Positions 45,178-53,754 of a stretch of DNA of 64,000 nt are shown here, piece after piece. This DNA is from Exiguobacterium indicum HHS 31 (GTDB taxonomy: Bacteria; Bacillota; Bacilli; Exiguobacteriales; Exiguobacteriaceae). The notes beneath the pieces are model-generated. The model was not told the origin of the DNA and searched no databases. It worked only from the letters and a program-made list of their open reading frames with translations. The stretch's first letter is position 1; each line of letters begins with the position of its first letter. The stretch covers positions 1,116,001 through 1,180,000 of the forward strand of contig NZ_MPSZ01000001.1 of assembly GCF_001939065.1 (NCBI RefSeq). Direction: 5' to 3'. Both the position numbers and the translations under genes were made by a program.

Positions 45178-46199
45178 TACATTCCCTCCCATTTACTACG
45201 TGCTAACACCAATCGAATTTGAAAATAAGATATATCGGATTGCATCTCACTCTTGATTCGCTTTAGCGCGTAGGTTCCGAGTCGCTGTGCAATCTGTCGT
45301 ACCTCTTCTTGCTGAGATGGCGTGACAAAATGATCCAGCGGAAACGAAGGAGCATACATCGCAATCTCAACGAGATGATCTTCCATCGTACTATTTTTTA
45401 ATCGTCTTCGGATCGCAACCGCTTCAACGGTTAACCCCTGTTGCAATAACTCCCATGTTTTTTTCGCAGACTGCGTCATTTTTGTCGTGTGTAGATCAGC
45501 GCCTATTTGCTTTAAAAGTGGTGTTTTTTCCAAGTCATCGATGCACTTTCGCCAAGCGATCGTAAATTCGTATTGGACAGTCTCCACATCTGTTTTCATC
45601 ATTTGAGCTAATTGTGGATAAGACCATCCTGCTTGCACGCCAGACAAGCGGTAACTAATTAATGTCGCATCTCGTTCTGATAAGCGCTCAAGGAGAAATA
45701 TCAACTCTTGCTGCATATCATGTAACCATTCTGCTCGATTTGAGATGATCGGAAGAACACTTTTTACCCATTCACGGACGATGGTTTCCTGTTGCACAGG
45801 AATGAACGGCTGTTTTGCTTCCAAGCAAATCATGGTTTGAACCAAAAGGCTGAGTCGTTTCCACATCATCTCAGCATAACCACGAAGTTCTCCACCTAGT
45901 TGATCAATGATCGCACGATCCGTTTGATTTATTAGTCGTGCGCCTTCGTGCGTCAGTCGCAAGGTCTCTTGCCGCTCAATCCAATTCTTCTGCGCGAGTT
46001 CAGCCAAGATTGTTTCGAATCGTTGTTTACTGACTAATACAGTACCGAACACCGATTCCAAATCATAAAAATGGGCATCTTGCAGAGAAGTCGCTGATTT
46101 CTTTCCTTGAAAAACATGATAAAGACTCCGGTCTGATCGTTCATTTCGAAGGCGCTGAATCGATTCCAGAAAAATACGCTCGAGTAAAGAAACTTCCAT
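45177..46199 (-). CDS. ypbB: YpbB-like protein, upstream partner of RecS
   Basis: The 340-residue protein has winged-helix-like N-terminal sequence (LAELAQKNWIERQETLRLTHEG) and a C-terminal helix-turn-helix of the type linked to RecQ helicases (WELLQQGLTVEAVAIRRRLKNSTMEDHLVEIA). It matches B. subtilis YpbB by length and by coupling to recS. It may supply the RQC/HRDC-like part missing from the short helicase (inference). GAAGGGAG precedes the ATG. It is divergent from the ferredoxin gene across 230 bases. Confidence 0.87.
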   Translation of the reverse strand: MEVSLLERIFLESIQRLRNERSDRSLYHVFQGKKSATSLQDAHFYDLESVFGTVLVSKQRFETILAELAQKNWIERQETLRLTHEGARLINQTDRAIIDQLGGELRGYAEMMWKRLSLLVQTMICLEAKQPFIPVQQETIVREWVKSVLPIISNRAEWLHDMQQELIFLLERLSERDATLISYRLSGVQAGWSYPQLAQMMKTDVETVQYEFTIAWRKCIDDLEKTPLLKQIGADLHTTKMTQSAKKTWELLQQGLTVEAVAIRRRLKNSTMEDHLVEIAMYAPSFPLDHFVTPSQQEEVRQIAQRLGTYALKRIKSEMQSDISYFQIRLVLARSKWEGM

Positions 46200-46340
46200 A
46201 TGTCACGCTCCCTTCTAATGTAAATTGTTTATCAATTTGAAGATGATTTCCCATCCTTTTTCTTTTCGTTACGTTTTAGACATACTATTTGCGGGCATGT
46301 GATGATATATACATTTTCTGTTGTCACTTACGCTTCGTCA

Positions 46341-46369
46341 TTGAAATGCAACGATGAGTCCGATACAAT
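46341..46369 (+). promoter_or_regulatory. promoter of ferredoxin gene
   Basis: TTGAAA (46341-46346), a 17-base spacer and TACAAT (46364-46369), about 60 bases before the start codon. Confidence 0.75.
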
Positions 46370-46414
46370 GACATATAGATGAGAACAGCGTGTTTCAATA
46401 ATGTTTTCGTATAG

Positions 46415-46678
<264 letters not shown>

Positions 46679-46683
46679 GTGAA

Positions 46684-46719
46684 TAAAAAAAGATGTTTCC
46701 TCGCGAAGCATCTTTTTTT
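46684..46719. terminator. terminator after ferredoxin gene
   Basis: AAAAAAGATGTTTC pairs with GAAGCATCTTTTTT around a short loop (46685-46718), with A-run and T-run on both sides. Confidence 0.88.
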
Positions 46720-46753
46720 ATTGGACTTTTTCTCATTCAATCTATCGATTATC

Positions 46754-46790
46754 TAAAAAAACCGGATGTCGCCAATTGGCAACATCCGGT
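46754..46790 (-). terminator. terminator of the nupNOPQ operon
   Basis: A nine-pair stem ACCGGATGT/ACATCCGGT (46761-46769 with 46782-46790) with an inner GCC/GGC extension is followed by seven or more T on the minus strand. Confidence 0.9.
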
Positions 46791-46807
46791 CTATGATTAG
46801 TAAAAAT

Positions 46808-47767
46808 TTAGCGTTTTCCTTTGATATACGGTACACCGACAGCTTTTGGTGCATCCGCACGACCAACGACACCAGCAAGTGCTAAGATCGTCAATAAATA
46901 CGGCGCAATCAACAGATACACTTGTGGAATTTGATCGAGTAACGGCAATTGCTGACCGATGATCGAAATCGCTTGAGCGAACCCGAAGAAAAGGGCTGCC
47001 CCCATGGCACCGAGCGGGTTCCATTTTCCGAAGATCATCGCTGCAATCGCGAGGAAGCCTTGACCGAGAATCGTCGTCACACTGAAGTTCAATGAAATCG
47101 ACGTCGCGTAGACAGCACCAGCAAGACCACCGAAACCACCAGAGATCATAACACCGATGAAACGCATCTTCGTGACGTTGATTCCCATCGTGTCCGCTGC
47201 CATCGGGTGTTCTCCGACAGAACGTAAGCGAAGACCGAATGGTGTCTTGAAGATGATGTACCAGGCGACGAACGCGAGAACGATTGCGATATACGATGTG
47301 TAGTAGACGTTTGCGAAGAACATCTTCAAGACTGGAATATCAGACAAGAATGGTACATTCTCTTTCGAAATCCGGTTTGGAATCGAATCTGTCTGTCCTT
47401 TACTGTAAAGTGCCCGAACAAGGAAGATTGCAAGACCGACCGCAAGCAAGTTGATCGCTACTCCAAGAACCGTTTGGTCTGCTCGGAAGAGGATTGCTGG
47501 AATCGCAAGGAACAGTGAGAAAACTGCCCCAACGACGATCGCGATGAGCATCGCAAGCCAAGGACTCGCAGCACCTAAGCCCATTTTCGATAAAGTCAAT
47601 GCCGTGACGACACCTGTGAAGGCACCCATGACCATTAATCCTTCTAACGCGATGTTGACGACACCAGAACGCTCACTGAAAATGCCGCCAAGTGCTGCAA
47701 TGATTAACGGAGCCGAATAGGCGAGTGCGATTGGCACGATGATATAAAGTACTTCAAGAAAGCCCAT
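46808..47767 (-). CDS. nupQ: nucleoside ABC transporter permease NupQ
   Basis: This 319-residue integral membrane protein belongs to the BPD_transp_2 permease family of BMP/ribose-type importers and has about eight to ten hydrophobic segments. GLRLRSVGEHPMAADTMGI is the typical cytoplasmic coupling loop. In B. subtilis nupNOPQ (yufNOPQ) imports guanosine and other purine nucleosides. Its ATG shares one base with the nupP stop. Last gene of the operon. Confidence 0.9.
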   Translation of the reverse strand: MGFLEVLYIIVPIALAYSAPLIIAALGGIFSERSGVVNIALEGLMVMGAFTGVVTALTLSKMGLGAASPWLAMLIAIVVGAVFSLFLAIPAILFRADQTVLGVAINLLAVGLAIFLVRALYSKGQTDSIPNRISKENVPFLSDIPVLKMFFANVYYTSYIAIVLAFVAWYIIFKTPFGLRLRSVGEHPMAADTMGINVTKMRFIGVMISGGFGGLAGAVYATSISLNFSVTTILGQGFLAIAAMIFGKWNPLGAMGAALFFGFAQAISIIGQQLPLLDQIPQVYLLIAPYLLTILALAGVVGRADAPKAVGVPYIKGKR

Positions 47768-48837
47768 TATTGACCGGCTCCTTTCGCTTTTTTAGATTCT
47801 TTCTTAACCGTGAACTTCTCGATGACGAGACGAATCGCGTAACCCGAAGCCACGAAGATGATGATGAATGCGATGATGATTTTGATCAGTTCCGGTGGAA
47901 TACCAATCTGTTGCATCGACAGACCACCGATGTTGAGTCCTGCAAACAGTAACGCCGCGAGAACGACACCGATCGGGTTATTCGCACCTAACAAGGCAAC
48001 CGCGATTCCGTCGAATCCTACCCCAGTGAAGGATGCATTCAATGTCATGTTTTGGAACGTCCCAAGACCTTCCATCGCTCCAGCGAGACCTGCGAACACA
48101 CCTGAGATGACGAACGATAAGATGATGTTCCGGTTAACGCCCATACCTGCATACTCTGCAGCATTCTTGTTGAATCCAACTGCTCGGAGTTCATAACCAA
48201 GCGTTGTTTTCCACAAAATGAACCAGAAGACGAGGGCAGCGATGACTGCGATGAAAATCCCGTTATGCAAACGTGAAAAATCCGTGATCTCTTGTAAGAA
48301 CGGTGACGCAAGGGATGCTGATTCCTTGACTGACTCCGTCCGCTCGTTCGTAATACCGATGACGTGACGTAAAATATCATTCGTCACATACAACGCGATA
48401 TAGTTCATCATGATTGACGTGATGACTTCATGCACGTGGAACTTCGCTTTTAAGATACCAGGAATCGATGCCCAAAGTGCACCTGCTAAACCTGCTCCAA
48501 TTAGAGCAAGCGGTAAATGAATCGCCATCGGTAGATCAAACTCAATCCCGATCCAAACTGCGACCATCCACCCGACGAGAACCTGACCTTCAACCCCGAT
48601 GTTAAAGAGTCCAGTTCGGAAAGCAAATGCGACAGCAAGACCGGCAAAGATCAACGGAGCTGCTGCTCGCAATGTTTCACCGATGCTGTATGGTTCGCCA
48701 AAAATACCATAGAATAACTGATCAAAACCGGCAATCGGATCATACCCGCCGATGACCATGACGATCGCCCCGACGACCATTCCAAGGATGATGGAAAGAA
48801 TCGGAATGAGGATGCCGTAAAAACGCTCTAACTTCAT
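47767..48837 (-). CDS. nupP: nucleoside ABC transporter permease NupP
   Basis: The 356-residue permease has about ten hydrophobic segments with the coupling-loop sequence ELRAVGFNKNAAEYAGMGV and the N-terminal GGYDPIAGFDQLFYGIFG typical of this subfamily. It pairs with NupQ to form the channel. Four-base overlap with the upstream ATPase gene (ATGA) and one-base overlap with nupQ show a tightly coupled operon. Confidence 0.9.
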   Translation of the reverse strand: MKLERFYGILIPILSIILGMVVGAIVMVIGGYDPIAGFDQLFYGIFGEPYSIGETLRAAAPLIFAGLAVAFAFRTGLFNIGVEGQVLVGWMVAVWIGIEFDLPMAIHLPLALIGAGLAGALWASIPGILKAKFHVHEVITSIMMNYIALYVTNDILRHVIGITNERTESVKESASLASPFLQEITDFSRLHNGIFIAVIAALVFWFILWKTTLGYELRAVGFNKNAAEYAGMGVNRNIILSFVISGVFAGLAGAMEGLGTFQNMTLNASFTGVGFDGIAVALLGANNPIGVVLAALLFAGLNIGGLSMQQIGIPPELIKIIIAFIIIFVASGYAIRLVIEKFTVKKESKKAKGAGQ

Positions 48838-50363
48838 GAATGACCTACCTCCTCTTTCTTACCGCCGGCCATCAAGAAGCCAAGCTCGATCTCATTCGTT
48901 TCTTTTGGATCCAAGAAGGCAACTGTTTTCCCTTCATAAAGAACGGCAATCCGATCTGATACTTGAAGAATTTCTTCGAGTTCGAATGAAATCAACAAGA
49001 CTGCGCGACCTTTTTCGCGTTCAAGAACCAACTGTTCATGAATGAACTCGATTGCTCCGACATCCAGACCACGTGTCGGCTGTGCTGCAATCAATAGGTC
49101 TGGTGAACGATCCACTTCACGCGCAATGATCGCTTTTTGCTGGTTACCACCTGACAAGGCACGAGCAAACGTCTCTGGACTTGGAGTTCGGACGTCGAAC
49201 TTCTCGATGAGCGTTTTTGCTTTTTCCATGACTTGTTTATAGTTCATGATGCCTGCTTTTGAATACGGTTGTTTGTAATACGTTTGTAAGACCATGTTAT
49301 GTCCGATTGAATAATCGAGGACAAGTCCATGTTTATGACGGTCTTGCGGAATGTGACCGACACCTGATTCCGTCACTTTACGTGGCTTCAAGTTTTTGAT
49401 CGATTTATTGTTGAGGAAGATTTCTCCACTATCCGCTTTACGGAGACCAGTGATGGCTTCAATCAATTCCGTTTGCCCGTTCCCGTCGATTCCGGCAATT
49501 CCGACGATCTCTCCAGCACGAATGTCGAGATTTAATCCATCGACGGCTTTGATGCCGCGACTGTCCTTGACGACTAGATCCTTGATGTCGAGAACGAGTT
49601 CTTGTGGAGTTGCCTTGGAATACTCCGCATTAAAGTTGACTTCACGACCTACCATCATTTCAGCAAGACGCGACTGTGTCATCGTCTCATCGATATCGAC
49701 CGTTCCGATATACTTACCACGGCGAATCGTCGTACAGCGATCAGCTACTTCCATGATTTCTTTCAGTTTATGCGTGATGAGGATGATCGACTTTCCTTCT
49801 GCGATCAAACGATTCATGATCTGAATCAATTCCTTGATCTCTTGTGGTGTCAAGACAGCAGATGGTTCATCGAAGATCAAGATGTCTGCACCACGGTACA
49901 ACGTCTTTAAAATTTCAACACGCTGTTGCATTCCGACTGAGATATCCTCGATTTTTGCATCAGGATCAACAGCAAGACCATACTGTTCAGAAATCTGGCG
50001 TACCTTCTCACGTGCAGTTGCACGGTCGATCTTAATTCCGGCACGTGGCTCTGCACCTAAAATGATGTTTTCAGTAACAGTGAAATTTTGAACGAGCATG
50101 AAGTGTTGGTGCACCATACCGATTCCAAGATCGTTCGCGACGTTCGGACTCGTTATATTGACTTTTTCACCACGTACACGAATTTCTCCAGCCTCAGGCT
50201 GATACAAACCAAATAAGACGTTCATCAGCGTCGATTTTCCGGCACCGTTTTCACCAAGTAAAGCGTGAATCTCACCTTTCCGAAGCTGGAGCGTGATGTT
50301 ATCATTTGCGACGAAACTGCCAAACTCTTTTCTGATGTTTAGCATCTCAATGACGTATTCCAA
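48834..50363 (-). CDS. nupO: nucleoside ABC transporter ATP-binding protein NupO
   Basis: The 509-residue protein has two fused ATPase domains. The first has Walker A LLGENGAGKSTLMNVLFGL, signature ISVGMQQRVEILK and Walker B ILIFDEPSAVLTPQE; the second has a degenerate Walker A (GIAGIDGNGQTELIEAITG), signature LSGGNQQKAIIARE and DLLIAAQPTRGLD. Asymmetry of this kind is normal in sugar/nucleoside importers. TTG at 50363 follows GGGAGTGG. A weak terminator separates it from the binding-protein gene. Confidence 0.95.
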   Translation of the reverse strand: MEYVIEMLNIRKEFGSFVANDNITLQLRKGEIHALLGENGAGKSTLMNVLFGLYQPEAGEIRVRGEKVNITSPNVANDLGIGMVHQHFMLVQNFTVTENIILGAEPRAGIKIDRATAREKVRQISEQYGLAVDPDAKIEDISVGMQQRVEILKTLYRGADILIFDEPSAVLTPQEIKELIQIMNRLIAEGKSIILITHKLKEIMEVADRCTTIRRGKYIGTVDIDETMTQSRLAEMMVGREVNFNAEYSKATPQELVLDIKDLVVKDSRGIKAVDGLNLDIRAGEIVGIAGIDGNGQTELIEAITGLRKADSGEIFLNNKSIKNLKPRKVTESGVGHIPQDRHKHGLVLDYSIGHNMVLQTYYKQPYSKAGIMNYKQVMEKAKTLIEKFDVRTPSPETFARALSGGNQQKAIIAREVDRSPDLLIAAQPTRGLDVGAIEFIHEQLVLEREKGRAVLLISFELEEILQVSDRIAVLYEGKTVAFLDPKETNEIELGFLMAGGKKEEVGHS

Positions 50364-50386
50364 GAAAATCCACTCCCATGTTTAGT

Positions 50387-50419
50387 TTAAAAGGGGGAGC
50401 CGCAATGCTAGCGACCCCC
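50387..50419 (-). terminator. partial terminator between nupN and nupO
   Basis: GGGGG (50393-50397) pairs with CCCCC (50415-50419), with a short inner GC helix, followed by CCTTTTAAA on the minus strand. Such hairpins commonly lower expression of transporter genes relative to the binding protein. Confidence 0.62.
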
Positions 50420-50429
50420 GCTTTCATTA

Positions 50430-51503
50430 TTATTTCAGTGACGCTTCGTATTCTTTGTACTCGTCGTCTGTCGCTGGGACTTTGATGTCGCCATCGATGA
50501 TTTGTTTTTTGTACTCTTCGACTTTGTCGAGCGCTTCTTTCGAAACGTTGTCTTTTGAAGGTGCGATATCAACACCGCCGTCTTTCAAACCGAACTCAAC
50601 GACTTTACCTGCTGGGAAGTTGCCGTCTTTCGTATCTTTCGCGACTTGTTCAACTGCTGTATCAACGCGTTTGACCATTGACGTCAATGTGACGTTCTCT
50701 GGCATACCTTCTTCGACTTGGTCACGGTCTACACCGATAACCCAAACATCTTCACCGTTTTTCTTACGGTTTTTCGCTTCTGTGAATACCCCTTGTCCTG
50801 TACCACCAGCTGCATGATAGATGACGTCGACTTTTTTACCGTACATACCTGAAGCGATTGCTTGTCCTTTTTCAGCAGCGTTGAAGTCTTCTGCATATTG
50901 AACTTCGATGTCAGCGTCTGGGTTGACTGCTTTAACACCTGCTTTGAATCCACTTTCGAACTTCTTGATCAAGTCAGAGTTAACGCCGCCGACGAATCCG
51001 ACTTTATCTGATTTCGTCGTCAAACCAGCAACGACACCAACAAGGAATGATCCTTCATTTTCTTTGAAGACGATTGACGCGACGTTTGGCTTGTCAACGA
51101 CCATATCGACGAGTGCGAAGTTGTTCTTTTTGAACTGATCCGCTACTTTACCGATATCTTCAGCCATCAAGAATCCGATACCGAGGATCAAGTCGTATTT
51201 AGCACGAGCTAATTGCTGAAGGTTTGGTTGGTAATCCGATTGTTTTGCAGATTGAAGATATTTGTAGCCAGTACCTTCTTTTAAGTCGTTGTCTTTTCCG
51301 AACTTCTGGATACCTTCCCAAGCAGATTGGTTGAATGATTTATCATCCACGCCGCCTGTATCTGTAACCATACCTACTTTAAAGCCTTCTGATTTGCTAC
51401 CGCTACCTGAATCTTTTGAATCGTCGTTGCCACCACATGCTGCAAGGACCGAACTCATTGCTAAACCTGTTGCTGCTAATGCGAGAAGTGACTTCTTTTT
51501 CAT
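50430..51503 (-). CDS. nupN: BMP-family nucleoside-binding lipoprotein NupN
   Basis: The 357-residue lipoprotein has signal MKKKSLLALAATGLAMSSV with lipobox LAAC (Cys23), a Ser/Asp-rich linker and the BMP (PnrA-like) fold: VTDTGGVDDKSFNQSAWEG, GVGVF-like segments and GVDRDQVEEGMPENVTLTS. PnrA-type proteins bind purine nucleosides. ATG at 51503 follows AAAGGGG. It is clearly paralogous to the lipoprotein at 52575-53588 and is first of the nupNOPQ genes. A cre site lies about 95 bases upstream. Confidence 0.94.
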   Translation of the reverse strand: MKKKSLLALAATGLAMSSVLAACGGNDDSKDSGSGSKSEGFKVGMVTDTGGVDDKSFNQSAWEGIQKFGKDNDLKEGTGYKYLQSAKQSDYQPNLQQLARAKYDLILGIGFLMAEDIGKVADQFKKNNFALVDMVVDKPNVASIVFKENEGSFLVGVVAGLTTKSDKVGFVGGVNSDLIKKFESGFKAGVKAVNPDADIEVQYAEDFNAAEKGQAIASGMYGKKVDVIYHAAGGTGQGVFTEAKNRKKNGEDVWVIGVDRDQVEEGMPENVTLTSMVKRVDTAVEQVAKDTKDGNFPAGKVVEFGLKDGGVDIAPSKDNVSKEALDKVEEYKKQIIDGDIKVPATDDEYKEYEASLK

Positions 51504-51596
51504 CTGGAAAATCCCCTTTCGAATATGGTCATACAAAGTTCAAGACTACGTCTAGCACCCGAGGCTGGCGATGAGGAGCGTTACGTAGGTTATGAA

Positions 51597-51610
51597 GGAA
51601 AGCGCTTTCA
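51597..51610. promoter_or_regulatory. cre (CcpA) site upstream of nupN
   Basis: GGAAAGCGCTTTCA matches the cre consensus at 13 of 14 positions. It lies between the GntR gene and nupN. Confidence 0.68.
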
Positions 51611-51632
51611 GTATTCATCCTAAAACAATGGC

Positions 51633-52352
51633 TCACACACGTTTACGGATGACGTGGAAATCAAACTTATCTGCTCGAAAATAGTTCGCTGAAAAAAGAA
51701 CGGAACGGTCGAGCTCATCATAATGCGTTTGACGCAAAGCGAGCAGAGGTTGGTCCGTATGTAATTGTTCAGCGATTTTCGGATCAATACGTGGCTCGAT
51801 GTGCGTCACGGCATGCGTGACACGTCGTCCAAGTTCTTTTTCTAAAGCATCAAATAATGATGTCGAAGAGGTGAACTGCTCTTCATTTTTAATATAATGG
51901 CTTGGAATCTTATCGATACAATAGACGACAGGAACATCCCCTGCGAGTCGGATTCGTTCGATTCGATAAACCAATTCATCCGGACCAAGTTGAAAACGCT
52001 CTCGGTCGCGCTCAGTCGGTTGGACCATCTCGGATGATAACACTTCTGATGTCGGAACCATACCTGCGCGCGCAATCATTTCTGTTACGCTGTACAATTC
52101 TTCGATTCCAGAAGTAAACGGTGGTCTTGCATTGATAAACGTACCGACACCGTGTTTACGGATGACGATGTTCTCATCTTCAAGAATTCGTAATGCCTCT
52201 CGAAGAGTAGCTCGACTGACGCCAAGTTGCTTTGAAAGTTCAAACTCTGAAGGGAGCTTCTCGCCTTCCTTGTAAACGCCGTCATCGATGTCAGACTTGA
52301 TCTTTTCAATCACACGTAAATAAAGCAAACGATGATCTAATTTAATCGACAT
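51633..52352 (-). CDS. ymfC: GntR-family (HutC-type) regulator YmfC
   Basis: The 239-residue protein has an N-terminal GntR winged helix (LPSEFELSKQLGVSRATLREALRILEDENIVIRKHGVGTF, about 27-67) and a C-terminal UTRA ligand-binding domain (about 85-235). B. subtilis ymfC also follows spoIIIE. Here it sits between the two BMP lipoprotein genes, so a nucleoside or related ligand is plausible (inference). ATG at 52352 follows GGATGGAG. Its promoter at 52426-52454 is flanked by two copies of a palindrome. Confidence 0.9.
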   Translation of the reverse strand: MSIKLDHRLLYLRVIEKIKSDIDDGVYKEGEKLPSEFELSKQLGVSRATLREALRILEDENIVIRKHGVGTFINARPPFTSGIEELYSVTEMIARAGMVPTSEVLSSEMVQPTERDRERFQLGPDELVYRIERIRLAGDVPVVYCIDKIPSHYIKNEEQFTSSTSLFDALEKELGRRVTHAVTHIEPRIDPKIAEQLHTDQPLLALRQTHYDELDRSVLFSANYFRADKFDFHVIRKRV

Positions 52353-52389
52353 GACGCATCTCCATCCTCTATCTAGTTGTAACCAGTGC

Positions 52390-52401
52390 TCAGACTTCTG
52401 A
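52390..52401. promoter_or_regulatory. candidate YmfC operator 1
   Basis: TCAGACTTCTGA, an inverted repeat TCAGA-CT-TCTGA, lies about 20-30 bases downstream of the predicted ymfC transcription start. It shares TCAGACTTCTRAC with the minus-strand reading of operator 2. Confidence 0.6.
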
Positions 52402-52425
52402 CGTATGAGAACTCCAGCCAAGATA

Positions 52426-52454
52426 AGTATATGACGCCCAACACAATCCTGCAA
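52426..52454 (-). promoter_or_regulatory. promoter of ymfC
   Basis: TTGCAG (52449-52454), a 17-base spacer and TATACT (52426-52431) on the minus strand, 74 bases before the ymfC start. Confidence 0.7.
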
Positions 52455-52471
52455 TCATTTTGTAACAGGTT

Positions 52472-52486
52472 AGAAGTCTGACTTCT
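52472..52486. promoter_or_regulatory. candidate YmfC operator 2
   Basis: AGAAGTC-T-GACTTCT is a perfect 7+7 inverted repeat just upstream of the ymfC -35. Read on the minus strand with its flank it contains TCAGACTTCTAAC, one mismatch from operator 1. Confidence 0.6.
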
Positions 52487-52528
52487 GGCGCTTTTGTAAC
52501 CCTTTTCATAACGCAATCAATAATGGAA

Positions 52529-52558
52529 GAAAATAGGGCATTCTACCTAAGAATGCCC
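52529..52558 (-). terminator. terminator after the second BMP lipoprotein gene
   Basis: A nine-pair stem GGGCATTCT/AGAATGCCC (52536-52544 with 52550-52558) with a five-base loop is followed by TATTTT on the minus strand. Confidence 0.88.
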
Positions 52559-52574
52559 CTTCTTTTTTCAACGC

Positions 52575-53588
52575 TTATTGCTCAGGTACTTCGATTTTTC
52601 CAGAAACGACATCTGATTTTGCTTTCTCAAGCGCAGTCAACGTCTTCTTCGAAATCTTTTCAGATGGTACGATATCAACTCCATCTTCTTTCAGACCATA
52701 ACGAATCGTTTTGCCGTCCTCGAGTTTACCATCCTTCGCTGCGTTTGCTGTATCTTCGACTGCACGGTCGACACGTTTGATGACAGAAGTTAATGTAACG
52801 TCTTCCGGCATACCCTCTTCTTTTTGGTCTCGGTCGACACCGATGACTGAGACGTTTTCACCGTTTTTCTTGCGGTTTTTCGCCTCTGTGAAGACACCGT
52901 TTCCTGTACCACCTGCTGCTGGGAAGATGATATCTGCGCCTTTACCATACATTCCAGCTGCGATCGCTTGACCTTTTTCTGGAGCTGCGAAGTCTTCTGC
53001 GTATTGGATATCGATTTTAATCTTCGGATTGACGGACTTAGCACCTGCTTCGAAACCGGCACGGAAACGCTCGATGACGTCCATCTTCATCCCACCAACG
53101 AAACCGATATGATCTTTTTTCGTCTCCATTGCAGCAACAATCCCTGCAAGATATGCTCCTTCATTTTCCTTGAATGTGATCGACGTGACGTTCTTTCCTT
53201 CAACGACGTTATCGATGATTGCGAATTGTGTGTCTTTGAATTGATCAGCAACTGTTTTGATATCCTCATTGAACGTGTTCCCGATTCCGAAAACTAAATC
53301 TTCTCCCCCACGAGCAAGACGCGATAGATTCGGTTGATAATCTTGTTGCGATTTAGATTGTAGATAAGAGAACCCTTCATTCTTTTGAAGTTTGTTGTCT
53401 TTACCGTACGCTTGCAGACCTTCCCAAGCGGATTGGTTGAACGATTTATCATCGATCCCACCCTTATCGGCTACCATCGCAACAGAGAATTGATCTTTTT
53501 GATCGGCTTTCTCACCTGAACCACCACAAGCAGCAAGACCAACTGTCGCTACTGACATCATCGATACGATTACCTGTTTCTTCTTCAT
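52575..53588 (-). CDS. second BMP-family binding lipoprotein
   Basis: The 337-residue lipoprotein has signal MKKKQVIVSMMSVATVG with lipobox LAAC (Cys21) and the BMP fold: KGGIDDKSFNQSAWEGLQ, GVDRDQKEEGMPEDVTLTS and PAAGGTGNGVFTEAKNRKKN closely match NupN. It has its own promoter, terminator, two cre-like sites and a YmfC-type palindrome, and no permease or ATPase genes of its own, so it probably serves the NupOPQ transporter with different affinity or ligand (inference). ATG at 53588 lies nine bases after GAGGAG; longer in-frame starts run through the promoter. Confidence 0.93.
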   Translation of the reverse strand: MKKKQVIVSMMSVATVGLAACGGSGEKADQKDQFSVAMVADKGGIDDKSFNQSAWEGLQAYGKDNKLQKNEGFSYLQSKSQQDYQPNLSRLARGGEDLVFGIGNTFNEDIKTVADQFKDTQFAIIDNVVEGKNVTSITFKENEGAYLAGIVAAMETKKDHIGFVGGMKMDVIERFRAGFEAGAKSVNPKIKIDIQYAEDFAAPEKGQAIAAGMYGKGADIIFPAAGGTGNGVFTEAKNRKKNGENVSVIGVDRDQKEEGMPEDVTLTSVIKRVDRAVEDTANAAKDGKLEDGKTIRYGLKEDGVDIVPSEKISKKTLTALEKAKSDVVSGKIEVPEQ

Positions 53589-53611
53589 TTCATCCATCTC
53601 CTCTGCAATTA

Positions 53612-53625
53612 TGAGAGCGCTTTCA
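53612..53625. promoter_or_regulatory. cre (CcpA) site in leader of the second BMP gene
   Basis: TGAGAGCGCTTTCA matches the cre consensus at 13 of 14 positions. It lies 24 bases upstream of the start codon and about 60 bases downstream of the predicted transcription start, suiting a roadblock. Confidence 0.7.
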
Positions 53626-53688
53626 TTATCTATTTGTGAAAAAGCCGCTCCCAGCCCTCGTGTTGAAGGTCGGTCACTCATATGACTG

Positions 53689-53717
53689 AGTATGCCAAAA
53701 ACACTACTGAAAATCAA
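53689..53717 (-). promoter_or_regulatory. promoter of the second BMP gene
   Basis: TTGATT (53712-53717), a 17-base spacer and CATACT (53689-53694) on the minus strand. Confidence 0.6.
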
Positions 53718-53727
53718 CAGACGTCTG
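53718..53727. promoter_or_regulatory. candidate YmfC operator 3
   Basis: CAGACGTCTG is a perfect palindrome touching the upstream edge of the -35. With flanks, ACAGACGTCTGACA matches operator 1 (TCAGACTTCTGACG) at 11 of 14 positions. Confidence 0.55.
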
Positions 53728-53740
53728 ACAACTATTTTCA

Positions 53741-53754
53741 TGAAAGCGATTTTA
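53741..53754. promoter_or_regulatory. second cre-like site upstream of the BMP gene
   Basis: TGAAAGCGATTTTA matches the cre consensus at 13 of 14 positions and lies about 65 bases upstream of the predicted transcription start. Confidence 0.45.

Noticed and set aside
51541-51555. Purine-riboswitch-like GACTACG upstream of nupN
   Set aside because: The string is on the strand opposite to the gene and the conserved loop sequences of the G-box are absent.
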